DNA of 64,000 bases from Pseudomonas frederiksbergensis (GTDB lineage: Bacteria > Pseudomonadota > Gammaproteobacteria > Pseudomonadales > Pseudomonadaceae). Shown here one piece after another: positions 35,616 to 43,079 of this stretch (positions within the stretch are counted from its first letter, which is position 1; each line of letters opens with the position of its first letter). Made by a program: the position numbers and the translations under genes. The DNA lies in NCBI RefSeq assembly GCF_000802155.2, contig NZ_JQGJ02000010.1, positions 1-64,000 on the forward strand, read 5' to 3'. Below the pieces are notes generated by a model, which made no database searches, was not told the DNA's origin, and worked only from the letters and a program-made list of their open reading frames with translations.

Positions 35616-36044
35616 TTACTCGTCAGCGTTATCGCTGTTGTCGCTGTCGCTATCGCTGTCATCGCCATCGGCGCTGTCAGAGTGCTCAGGACGGTCGCGA
35701 CGCTCACGGCGCTCACTGCGGTTTTCTTCAGCCTTGAGCATCTCGGATTGGCCGGTGACGGCTTCTTCGCGACGGATGACCAGGTTACGGATCACTGCAT
35801 CGTTGTAGCGGAAGTTGTCTTCCAGCTCGGCCAGGGCCTTGCCAGTGCACTCAACGTTCAGCATCACGTAGTGAGCCTTGTGAACATTGTTGATTGCGTA
35901 GGCCAGTTGACGACGGCCCCAATCTTCCAGACGGTGGATTTTGCCGCCGTCTTCTTCGATCAGCTTGGTGTAACGCTCAACCATGCCGCCGACTTGCTCG
36001 CTTTGATCCGGGTGGACCAAAAAGATGATTTCGTAATGACGCAT
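35616..36044 (-). CDS. rpsF: 30S ribosomal protein S6
   Basis: 142 residues, first gene of the operon. Core MRHYEIIFLVHPDQSEQVGGM and DWGRRQLAYAINNVHKAHYVMLNVE are diagnostic. The C-terminal tail is long and acidic with Asp/Ser repeats (from about residue 118), which in pseudomonads and enterics is the region modified by RimK-type glutamate ligation; that modification is known for the family, not shown here. S6-S18 complexes often autoregulate this operon by binding its leader. Confidence 0.98.
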   Translation of the reverse strand: MRHYEIIFLVHPDQSEQVGGMVERYTKLIEEDGGKIHRLEDWGRRQLAYAINNVHKAHYVMLNVECTGKALAELEDNFRYNDAVIRNLVIRREEAVTGQSEMLKAEENRSERRERRDRPEHSDSADGDDSDSDSDNSDNADE

Positions 36045-36243
36045 GAATGCTCCTTACGGGTTGTAGCCTGCCGCTCAAAAACGGTCAGACAAGGAGTGAA
36101 TGACACTTATGGACTTGAGGACGCTAGACACATAAGTGCCTGCCATCACAGCAAGGGGCGCAATTGTAGAGAAGGGCCGAGGGCGGCGCAAGGCAATTGG
36201 TGATTATTTGAACAACCACCACTTTCAGTTACGTACAGACCAA

Positions 36244-36267
36244 TGTGGGAGCGGGCTTGCTCCCACA
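36244..36267. repeat. REP palindrome (TGTGGGAGCGGG type)
   Basis: 24-base inverted repeat identical to the copy at 12931, lying in the 240-base gap between rpsF and rlmB (36045-36284), just after the rlmB stop. It could contribute to ending the rnr-rlmB transcript. The rest of the gap is presumably the leader and promoter of rpsF; no unambiguous core promoter was picked out. Confidence 0.9.
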
Positions 36268-36284
36268 ATTGAATCGCGCCAGCC

Positions 36285-37046
36285 TTAGGATTTCTTGCCG
36301 GCAGCCTTGGCACCACGTTGACGCTGGGCCTCGAACAGACACACACCCGTGGCGACCGAGACATTGAGGCTGCTCACGCTGCCGGCCATCGGCAGCTTGA
36401 CCAGGTAATCGCAGTGTTCGCGGGTCAGGCGGCGCATACCCTTGCCCTCGGCACCCATGATCAGGATGGTTGGGCCGGTCAGGTCCTGGTCATAAATGCT
36501 GACCTCGGCCTCGCCCGCCGTGCCGACAACCCACAGGCCGCGCTGCTGGAGTTTTTCCAGGGTGCGCGCAAGATTGGTCACCGCCACCAACGGAATCACT
36601 TCCGCCGCGCCACAGGCGACTTTGCGCACTACCGGCGTCAAGGTCGCCGACTTGTCTTTAGGCACGATCACCGCCAGCGCGCCGGCGGCATCCGCCGAAC
36701 GCAGGCAGGCGCCAAGGTTGTGCGGGTCGGTCACGCCGTCCAGCACCAGCAGCAGGGGCGCGCCTTCGGTGCGATCCAGGAGTTCGTCGAGCATCGCTTC
36801 GCCCCACACCTGGCTCGGGCTCACCTCGGCCACGACCCCCTGGTGCACGCCCTCGACCCAGGCGTCCATCTCGCGCCGCTCGGCCTGGCCGACCGCAACA
36901 CGGTTTTCACCGGCCAGTTCAACCAGGGTCTGGACGCGCGGATCGCTACGCCCTTCCGCCAGCCAGATCTGCTTGACCCGCTTGGGGTGGTGACGCAGCA
37001 ACGCTTCCACGGCATGCACGCCGTAGATTTTTTCCAGTTGACTCAT
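36285..37046 (-). CDS. rlmB: 23S rRNA (guanosine-2'-O) methyltransferase RlmB
   Basis: 253-residue SPOUT methyltransferase that methylates G2251 in the peptidyl-transferase P loop. An N-terminal substrate-binding domain (MSQLEKIYGVHAVEALLRHHP) is followed by the knotted SAM domain with DGVTDPHNLGACLRSADAAGA, ILIMGAEGKGMRRLTREHCD and GSVSSLNVSVATGVCLFE. The ATG overlaps the rnr stop by four bases, giving a coupled rnr-rlmB unit as in E. coli. Confidence 0.97.
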   Translation of the reverse strand: MSQLEKIYGVHAVEALLRHHPKRVKQIWLAEGRSDPRVQTLVELAGENRVAVGQAERREMDAWVEGVHQGVVAEVSPSQVWGEAMLDELLDRTEGAPLLLVLDGVTDPHNLGACLRSADAAGALAVIVPKDKSATLTPVVRKVACGAAEVIPLVAVTNLARTLEKLQQRGLWVVGTAGEAEVSIYDQDLTGPTILIMGAEGKGMRRLTREHCDYLVKLPMAGSVSSLNVSVATGVCLFEAQRQRGAKAAGKKS

Positions 37047-39661
37047 GACTTGGCCTTGGGTTTACGCGCCCCGCCACTCTTGGCTGGGGCCGAGCCCGCT
37101 TTCGGCGGGCCTTTACGGTGTTTGCTCGGTTTGCTGCTCGCCTTGTCCGGAGCCGACCGTCCAGTTTTGCCGCCAGACGCCGCTTTACCGCCGCTCTTGG
37201 CTTCGGCCAGCAAGGCCTGTTTCATTTCTCGGCTTTTGCGCAGTTCGGCGTTTTTCGCCGCGGCATCGCTCGGGCGATAGGCTTCGACGGCCTTCTCCTT
37301 GGCCGAACCGCGACGCCCGGACTTGGACGATGCCGGCTCGGCTGCGGTCTTGGCCGCAGGCGCGGCGGTCTCGGTGCCACGTTTTTTGCGACCGATCGGC
37401 GCGCTGATGGTTTTTTCCGCCATCTCGAAGTCGATCTTGCGCTCGTCGAGGTCGACGCGCATTACCCGCACTTCGACGGTATCGCCAAGACGGAAGCTGC
37501 GACCGGTGCGCTCGCCCGCCAGGCGGTGGTGCACAGGGTCGAAGTGGTAGTAATCGCCCGGCAGCGCGGTGACATGCACCAAGCCTTCGACGTAGATGTC
37601 GGTCAGCTCGACGAACAGGCCGAAGCCGGTCACGGCAGTGATCACGCCCGGGAACGACTCACCCACGCGATCCTTCATGTACTCGCACTTGAGCCAGTTC
37701 ACGACGTCGCGAGTCGCTTCGTCGGCGCGTCGCTCGCTCATCGAGCACTGTTCGCCAAGCTGCTCCAAGGCCGCTTCGTCGTACGGGTAGATACGTGCCT
37801 TCGGAATGGTCATCGCACCGGCACGCTTGACGTGCGGGGTGTTCATCTTCGAATGGATAACACTGCGGATGGCCCGGTGCGTAAGCAGGTCGGGGTAGCG
37901 GCGGATCGGCGAGGTGAAGTGGGTATAGGCTTCGTAATTCAGGCCGAAGTGGCCCTGGTTGTCGGCGCTGTACACCGCCTGGCTCAAGGAGCGCAGCATC
38001 ACGGTCTGGATCAGGTGGAAATCCGGGCGGTCCTTGATGCTAGCCAGCAGGGCCTGGTAGTCCTTTGGTGTCGGACCTTCCTTGCCTTTGTGCAGGGACA
38101 AGCCAAGCTCGCCGAGAAACGCTCGCAGTTTTTCCAGGCGCTCGGGCGGCGGGCCGTCGTGGACCCGATACAGCGCGGGAATCTCATGCTTTTTCAGGAA
38201 TTCGGCCGTGGCGACGTTGGCCGCCAGCATGCATTCCTCGATCAGCTTGTGGGCATCGTTGCGCACGGTCGGCCGGATTTCGGCGATCTTGCGCTCGGTG
38301 CCGAAGATGATCCGGGTTTCCTGGGTTTCGAAATCGATCGCGCCGCGCACGTGACGCGCCGCCAGCAACACCTTGTACAGCGAATAGAGTTGCTTGAGGT
38401 GCGGGACGACATCGGTGTACTCACCACGCAGCTTGCGCGACTCGGCCAGCTTCGGCGTTTCCAGCATCGCGCTGACCTTGTTGTAGGTCAGGCGGGCGTG
38501 GGAGTGGATTACGGCTTCATAGAAGCAGTAGTCCGTCATCTCGCCGGCCTTGGAGATGGTCATTTCGCAAACCATGGCCAGGCGATCGACATGGGGGTTG
38601 AGCGAGCACAGCCCGTTGGACAGTTGCTCCGGCAGCATCGGCACCACGCGCTCGGGGAAATACACCGAGTTGCCGCGCACCTGGGCTTCGGCGTCCAGCG
38701 CCGAGCCGAGCTTCACATAGCTGGAAACGTCGGCAATGGCGACGTACAACTTCCAGCCACCGGAGAACAGGCGCAACTTGCCAGGGCGGGCTTCGCAGTA
38801 GACAGCATCGTCGAAGTCCCGGGCATCTTCACCGTCGATGGTGACGAATGGCAGGTGACGCAGGTCGATGCGCTTCTCTTTGTCTTTCTCTTCGACTTCC
38901 GGCTTGAGCTTGGCGGCCTCTTTCAGGACCGCTTCAGGCCAGACGTGAGGAATATCGTAGGTGCGCAGGGCGACGTCGATTTCCATCCCCGGCGCCATGT
39001 AGTTGCCGACCACCTCCACCACATCGCCTTGCGGCTGGAAGCGCGGGGTTGGCCAGTGGGTGATTTTCACCTCGACGAACTGGCCGATCTGCGCGTTGGC
39101 ATTGCGGCCTGGCGTGACCAGCACTTCCTGTTGGATCTTCGGGTTGTCGGCAACGACAAAACCGATGCCACCTTCCTCGAAATAGCGGCCCACGATGGTT
39201 TCGTGTGCACGGGACACCACCTCGACGATCACGCCTTCGCGGCGTCCGCGACGGTCCAGGCCGGAAACCCGGGCAAGCGCACGGTCGCCATCGAACACCA
39301 GGCGCATCTGCGCCGGGCTCATGAACAGGTCATCGCTGCCATCGTCGGGAATCAGGAAACCGAAGCCGTCGCGGTGACCGGCGATACGGCCCAGGATCAG
39401 ATCGAGCTTGTCGACCGGGGCATAGGTGCCGCGCCGGGTGTAGATGAGTTGAGCATCGCGCTCCATGGCACGCAGACGGCGGCGCAGGGCTTCGAGCTGG
39501 TCCTCGGTGGTCAGGCCGAATTCTTCGACCAGCTGCTCACGGCTAGCAGGCGAACCCCGATCGGCGAGATGCGCCAGGATCAGTTCGCGGCTAGGAATAG
39601 GGTTTTCATATTTTTCCGCTTCACGAGCGGCCTCGGGATCGAGGGACTGCCAATCGGCCAT
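37043..39661 (-). CDS. rnr: Ribonuclease R
   Basis: 872-residue 3'-5' exoribonuclease for structured RNA and quality control. Order: N-terminal winged helix (about 20-90), cold-shock domains, the RNB catalytic core with TIDGEDARDFDDAVY (acidic metal-binding residues) and YTHFTSPIRRYPDLLTHRAI, an S1 domain (about 645-730), and a Lys/Ala/Ser-rich basic tail of about 130 residues. The tail is usual in pseudomonads and helps bind RNA and ribosomes. Upstream is the first tRNA-Leu promoter on the other strand. Confidence 0.97.
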   Translation of the reverse strand: MADWQSLDPEAAREAEKYENPIPSRELILAHLADRGSPASREQLVEEFGLTTEDQLEALRRRLRAMERDAQLIYTRRGTYAPVDKLDLILGRIAGHRDGFGFLIPDDGSDDLFMSPAQMRLVFDGDRALARVSGLDRRGRREGVIVEVVSRAHETIVGRYFEEGGIGFVVADNPKIQQEVLVTPGRNANAQIGQFVEVKITHWPTPRFQPQGDVVEVVGNYMAPGMEIDVALRTYDIPHVWPEAVLKEAAKLKPEVEEKDKEKRIDLRHLPFVTIDGEDARDFDDAVYCEARPGKLRLFSGGWKLYVAIADVSSYVKLGSALDAEAQVRGNSVYFPERVVPMLPEQLSNGLCSLNPHVDRLAMVCEMTISKAGEMTDYCFYEAVIHSHARLTYNKVSAMLETPKLAESRKLRGEYTDVVPHLKQLYSLYKVLLAARHVRGAIDFETQETRIIFGTERKIAEIRPTVRNDAHKLIEECMLAANVATAEFLKKHEIPALYRVHDGPPPERLEKLRAFLGELGLSLHKGKEGPTPKDYQALLASIKDRPDFHLIQTVMLRSLSQAVYSADNQGHFGLNYEAYTHFTSPIRRYPDLLTHRAIRSVIHSKMNTPHVKRAGAMTIPKARIYPYDEAALEQLGEQCSMSERRADEATRDVVNWLKCEYMKDRVGESFPGVITAVTGFGLFVELTDIYVEGLVHVTALPGDYYHFDPVHHRLAGERTGRSFRLGDTVEVRVMRVDLDERKIDFEMAEKTISAPIGRKKRGTETAAPAAKTAAEPASSKSGRRGSAKEKAVEAYRPSDAAAKNAELRKSREMKQALLAEAKSGGKAASGGKTGRSAPDKASSKPSKHRKGPPKAGSAPAKSGGARKPKAKS

Positions 39662-39822
39662 TAGAGAGTTTTCACCTTGTCTATATGCGGGTTAGTTTGG
39701 CATAGGCGTAATGAAACGGGAAATTTCAAGCGTCAGATGCCTTTTCTAAAGTCTTTCGACAGGCCTTTGAAGCCCCTGATTGCACCGCTCGTGAAATTTA
39801 GCGTTTTTTTTGCGCCCAGGGG

Positions 39823-39851
39823 TTTACAGTTAAAAACACGCTCCGTATAGT
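39823..39851 (+). promoter_or_regulatory. Promoter of the first tRNA-Leu gene
   Basis: TTTACA (39823-39828), 17-base spacer, TATAGT (39846-39851), followed by a GC-rich discriminator GCGCGCC typical of stringently controlled stable-RNA promoters. The mature tRNA starts 37 bases after the -10 box. Confidence 0.8.
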
Positions 39852-39887
39852 GCGCGCCATCGACGACGTACACACGTTGCCGATGTT

Positions 39888-39974
39888 GCCCAGATGGTGA
39901 AATTGGTAGACACGCCAGCTTCAGGTGCTGGTGACCGCAAGGTCGTGGAAGTTCGAGTCTTCTTCTGGGCACCA
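39888..39974 (+). tRNA. tRNA-Leu (anticodon CAG), copy 1
   Basis: 87 bases including the encoded CCA. The acceptor arm GCCCAGA pairs with TCTGGGC. The anticodon stem CCAGC/GCTGG encloses TTCAGGT, giving anticodon CAG for CUG codons, the most used Leu codon in this genome. The long variable arm (TGACCGCAAGGTCGT) is that of a class II tRNA, and the T-loop contains GTTCGAGTC. Copy 2 at 40152 is identical over all 87 bases. Confidence 0.97.
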
Positions 39975-40010
39975 ATTTCGAGCAGCAGGTCAGTAACCTG
40001 CCAGCTTCAC

Positions 40011-40036
40011 AAAAAACCCGCGAAAGCGGGTTTTTT
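40011..40036 (+). terminator. Terminator of the first tRNA-Leu unit
   Basis: AAAAAACCCGC, tetraloop GAAA, GCGGGTTTTTT: an 11-base stem ending in a T run, 37 bases after the tRNA. The same core is repeated after copy 2. Confidence 0.95.
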
Positions 40037-40088
40037 GCGTTTGCACCCCTGTAATTGCGTTTGGCAATTATCAAAATAAAAACAGGGG

Positions 40089-40117
40089 TTTACAGATCAA
40101 AACGCGCTCCGTATAGT
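40089..40117 (+). promoter_or_regulatory. Promoter of the second tRNA-Leu gene
   Basis: TTTACA (40089-40094), 17-base spacer, TATAGT (40112-40117) and GC-rich discriminator GCGCCCC. It differs from the copy 1 promoter by only a few bases from the AGGGG before -35 to the discriminator, so the promoter was duplicated with the gene. Confidence 0.8.
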
Positions 40118-40151
40118 GCGCCCCATCAACAGCGGCAACGCTGAAGATGCT

Positions 40152-40238
40152 GCCCAGATGGTGAAATTGGTAGACACGCCAGCTTCAGGTGCTGGTGACC
40201 GCAAGGTCGTGGAAGTTCGAGTCTTCTTCTGGGCACCA
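40152..40238 (+). tRNA. tRNA-Leu (anticodon CAG), copy 2
   Basis: Identical to the copy at 39888-39974, including encoded CCA, anticodon CAG and long variable arm. It has its own promoter and its own terminator, so the two are independent transcription units made by tandem duplication of about 264 bases. Confidence 0.97.
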
Positions 40239-40275
40239 ATTCAAGCTTCAAGGTTATATGCCTTGAACCTCACAG

Positions 40276-40297
40276 AAACCCGCGAAAGCGGGTTTTT
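40276..40297 (+). terminator. Terminator of the second tRNA-Leu unit
   Basis: AAACCCGC, GAAA, GCGGGTTT plus further T. Same hairpin core as at 40011, with a shorter A/T part. Confidence 0.9.
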
Positions 40298-40360
40298 GCG
40301 TTTCCGGGATCCGGAAATCCCTCCCAACAAGCGTCAGACACTCGGACGCACATGAGAAAC

Positions 40361-40379
40361 AATATCGTTTATCATTGTT
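40361..40379 (+). promoter_or_regulatory. Candidate Fur box before hitA
   Basis: AATATCGTTTATCATTGTT matches the 19-base Fur consensus at about 12 of 19 positions, best in its ATCATT half. It lies 37-55 bases before the hitA ATG, the expected place for iron-dependent repression of an iron importer. Confidence 0.6.
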
Positions 40380-40416
40380 ACAAGTTTTTGCTACACGACA
40401 GTGAGGAACCCCGCGA

Positions 40417-41427
40417 ATGATGTTTCGATTCACCCTGCGCCGCGCCCTGACCTTCACCCTGCTCGGCCTGACCCTCGCAACGCCCCTCACCCAAGCCGCC
40501 GACAAGGTGGAACTGACCCTCTACAACGGCCAACACAAAGAAGTCGGCGATGCATTGGCCAAGGCCTTCGAAGCCAAGACCGGCATTCACGTCAATGTGC
40601 GCAAGGGCAGCAGCAACCAACTCGCCAGCCAAGTCGTCGAAGAAGGCAACCGCTCCCCCGCCGATTTGATCTACACCGAGGAATCGCCGCCGCTGAACAA
40701 GCTAGGCGAACAAGGCCTGCTGGCGAAGATCGACGATGCAACCCTCAACGTGCTTCCCAAAGACTATGTCGCCAACAACGGCACCTGGATGGGCGTGACC
40801 GCTCGCGTTCGCGTGGTCGCCTACAACCCCAAGCTGATCGATGAAAAGGACCTGCCGAAAACCGTCCTGGATTTCGCCCAGCCACAATGGCAAGGCAAGG
40901 TCGGCTTCGTACCGACCAGCGGCGCGTTCCAGGAACAAGCGGTGGCGATCATCAAATTGCACGGTCAGGAAGCGGCCGAGGAATGGCTCACCGGGCTGCG
41001 CGCCTTTGGCAAGGTCTACAGCAACAACATGGTCGCCCTCAAAGCCGTGGAGAACGGTGAAGTGGCGACCGTCCTGGTGAACAATTACTACTGGTTCGCC
41101 CTGCAGAGAGAGAAGGGACAGCTCGATTCCAAACTGCATTACTTCACCGGCGGCGATGCCGGTGGCCTGGTCACCGTCTCCAGCGCCGCCGCATTGAAAT
41201 CCAGTCAACATCCCAAGGAAGCCCAACAGTTGCTTGCCTACATGGCCAGTGAAGAAGGCCAGCGGGTGATTACCCAGACGTCCGCCGAATATCCGCTGCA
41301 CAAGGGCATGACCTCGGATCGCGGCCTCAAGCCGTTCAATGAACTGGAGCCGCCCAAAGTGACTCCGGCCGACCTCGGCAATGCCGAAGAAGCCTTGGAA
41401 CTGGAACGCGAAGTCGGCCTGAACTGA
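40417..41427 (+). CDS. hitA: Periplasmic ferric-iron binding protein, HitA/FbpA type
   Basis: 336-residue precursor with a Sec signal peptide (arginines then LTFTLLGLTLATPLTQA, cleavage near 27). The mature part has the FbpA landmarks: YNGQHKE with His40, SSNQLASQVVEEG, and the adjacent iron-binding tyrosines Tyr224-Tyr225 in VNNYYWF. It binds Fe(III) in the periplasm and passes it to the permease. GAGGAA lies 8 bases before the first of two ATGs. Operon with hitB (one-base TGATG overlap). A Fur box lies upstream. Confidence 0.93.
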   Translation: MMFRFTLRRALTFTLLGLTLATPLTQAADKVELTLYNGQHKEVGDALAKAFEAKTGIHVNVRKGSSNQLASQVVEEGNRSPADLIYTEESPPLNKLGEQGLLAKIDDATLNVLPKDYVANNGTWMGVTARVRVVAYNPKLIDEKDLPKTVLDFAQPQWQGKVGFVPTSGAFQEQAVAIIKLHGQEAAEEWLTGLRAFGKVYSNNMVALKAVENGEVATVLVNNYYWFALQREKGQLDSKLHYFTGGDAGGLVTVSSAAALKSSQHPKEAQQLLAYMASEEGQRVITQTSAEYPLHKGMTSDRGLKPFNELEPPKVTPADLGNAEEALELEREVGLN

Positions 41428-42992
41428 TGACGCCGTCGCTCAGCGCCTCTCCCGCAGCCGGGGCTTACGTTCCCCGGCGCAAGCGCCCGTCGATCGGGTT
41501 GATGCTGCCAGTGCTGCTGCTCGTCCTGCTGAGCCTGCTGCCACTGCTCTACGTGACTACAAAGGCTTGGCAGGCCGGCTGGGCGGAGGCCTTGCATTTG
41601 TTGTGGCGGCCTTATGTATTTGGCTTGCTGCGCAACACGTTGGCACTGATGGCCGGCGTCACGCTGGCCTGTGGCATCGTCGGCCTGTCACTGGCCTGGC
41701 TGCTGGAGCGCAGCAATCTGCCGGGACGTCGTGCCTGGGGCGTTGTTCTGTGCTTGCCGTTCGCAGTGCCGGCGTTCGTGAGCAGCTTCACTTGGGTATC
41801 CCTGAGCGCGCAGTTCGAGGGGCTGGGCGGGGCAATCCTGGTGATGAGCCTGTCCAAATACCCGCTGATCTTTCTCCCCGTGGCCGCAACGCTGCGCAAC
41901 CTCGACCCATCCCTTGAAGAATCCGCCCGCACCCTGGGGCACAACCGCTGGGGCGTGTTCTTTCGCGTCACCCTGCCCTTGCTCTGGCCTTCGCTCCTGG
42001 CCGGTTCCCTGCTGATTGCCCTGCACATGCTGGTTGAGTTCGGCGCACTGTCGATCATCGGCCTGCAGACGTTCACCACCGCGATCTATCAACAGTTCGA
42101 GCTGGAATTCAGCAATGCCAACGCCGCCATGCTGTCAGCGGTCTTGCTGGTGCTGTGCCTGGCGCTGTTGTGGCTGGAACTGCGAATACGCGGCAAGGGC
42201 CGTCATGTTCGCACCGGGCAAGGCGCAGCACGCCAGGCCGAACACGTACACCTCGGCGCCTGGATGCTTCTGGGGCAACTGTATTGCCTGGCGCTGGCAA
42301 TCATCGGCAGCGGCATCCCGCTGGGAATGCTGGCGTATTGGCTGGCCGTGGGTACTTCCGCGGCATTCCCGGCGGGTGAGATCGGCGAAGCGCTGCTGTC
42401 ATCCCTGGCACTTTCGCTGGGCGGCGCCGCGCTCTGCCTCGTGCTGGCAGTGCCGGTCGGACTGCTGGTGGTGCGCCACAAGGGTCGGCTGGCGATATGG
42501 GCCGAACGCCTGCCCTACTTGCTGCACGCACTTCCCGGATTGGTGATTGCCCTGAGCCTGGTGTATTTCGCCCTGCACTATGTGCCGGCGCTGTACCAGA
42601 CTTCCGGCCTGCTGCTGATTGCCTATGCGCTGCTGTTCCTGCCACTGGCCCAGGCCCCGGTGCGTACGGCGCTGAACAAGGCCGCGCCGCAGTTGGAAGA
42701 AGCGGCGCGGACGCTGGGGGCTTCGTCGTTCAGTGCGTTTTGCCGGGTGACCCTGCCAATCATCTTCCCGGCGCTGGGTGCCGCGTTCGCCCTGGTGTTT
42801 CTGGACGCGATGAAGGAGTTGACCGCCACGCTGCTGCTGAGCCCGACTGGACTCAATACCTTGGCGACAGCGGTTTGGGCACATACCTCGAATGTGGAAT
42901 TCGCGGCGGCAGCGCCTTATGCGGCGCTGTTGATTGTCGTGTCGGGGTTGCCGGTCTATTTGCTGACGACGCGGATGTATCTGAGCCGCTGA
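41427..42992 (+). CDS. hitB: Ferric-iron ABC transporter permease, HitB/FbpB type
   Basis: 521-residue inner-membrane protein with two fused permease halves and about 12 helices. Each half carries the EAA coupling loop: SLEESARTLGHNRWGVFFRVTLP in the first and QLEEAARTLGASSFSAFCRVTLP in the second. Its start overlaps the hitA stop. No ATPase gene (hitC/fbpC) follows: the next gene is an opposite-strand chemoreceptor. The energising subunit must therefore be encoded elsewhere. A decayed REP-like sequence lies at about 43033-43060. Confidence 0.93.
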   Translation: MTPSLSASPAAGAYVPRRKRPSIGLMLPVLLLVLLSLLPLLYVTTKAWQAGWAEALHLLWRPYVFGLLRNTLALMAGVTLACGIVGLSLAWLLERSNLPGRRAWGVVLCLPFAVPAFVSSFTWVSLSAQFEGLGGAILVMSLSKYPLIFLPVAATLRNLDPSLEESARTLGHNRWGVFFRVTLPLLWPSLLAGSLLIALHMLVEFGALSIIGLQTFTTAIYQQFELEFSNANAAMLSAVLLVLCLALLWLELRIRGKGRHVRTGQGAARQAEHVHLGAWMLLGQLYCLALAIIGSGIPLGMLAYWLAVGTSAAFPAGEIGEALLSSLALSLGGAALCLVLAVPVGLLVVRHKGRLAIWAERLPYLLHALPGLVIALSLVYFALHYVPALYQTSGLLLIAYALLFLPLAQAPVRTALNKAAPQLEEAARTLGASSFSAFCRVTLPIIFPALGAAFALVFLDAMKELTATLLLSPTGLNTLATAVWAHTSNVEFAAAAPYAALLIVVSGLPVYLLTTRMYLSR

Positions 42993-43079
42993 GAGGGCTA
43001 CAGGGAGCCAACTCGCCCCCACAGGGATAAGTTATGTGGGAGCGAGCCAGCTCGCGAAGAGCCAGCCATGAATCTCGAA

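Noticed and set aside
37118..39664. 848-residue open frame on the plus strand opposite rnr
   Set aside because: Mirror frame of the well-supported ribonuclease R gene; long antisense frames are expected at this GC content.
43033..43065. TGTGGGAGCGAGCCAGCTCGCG sequence after hitB
   Set aside because: Partial REP with a short hairpin only; not counted as an intact copy and too weak to call a terminator.
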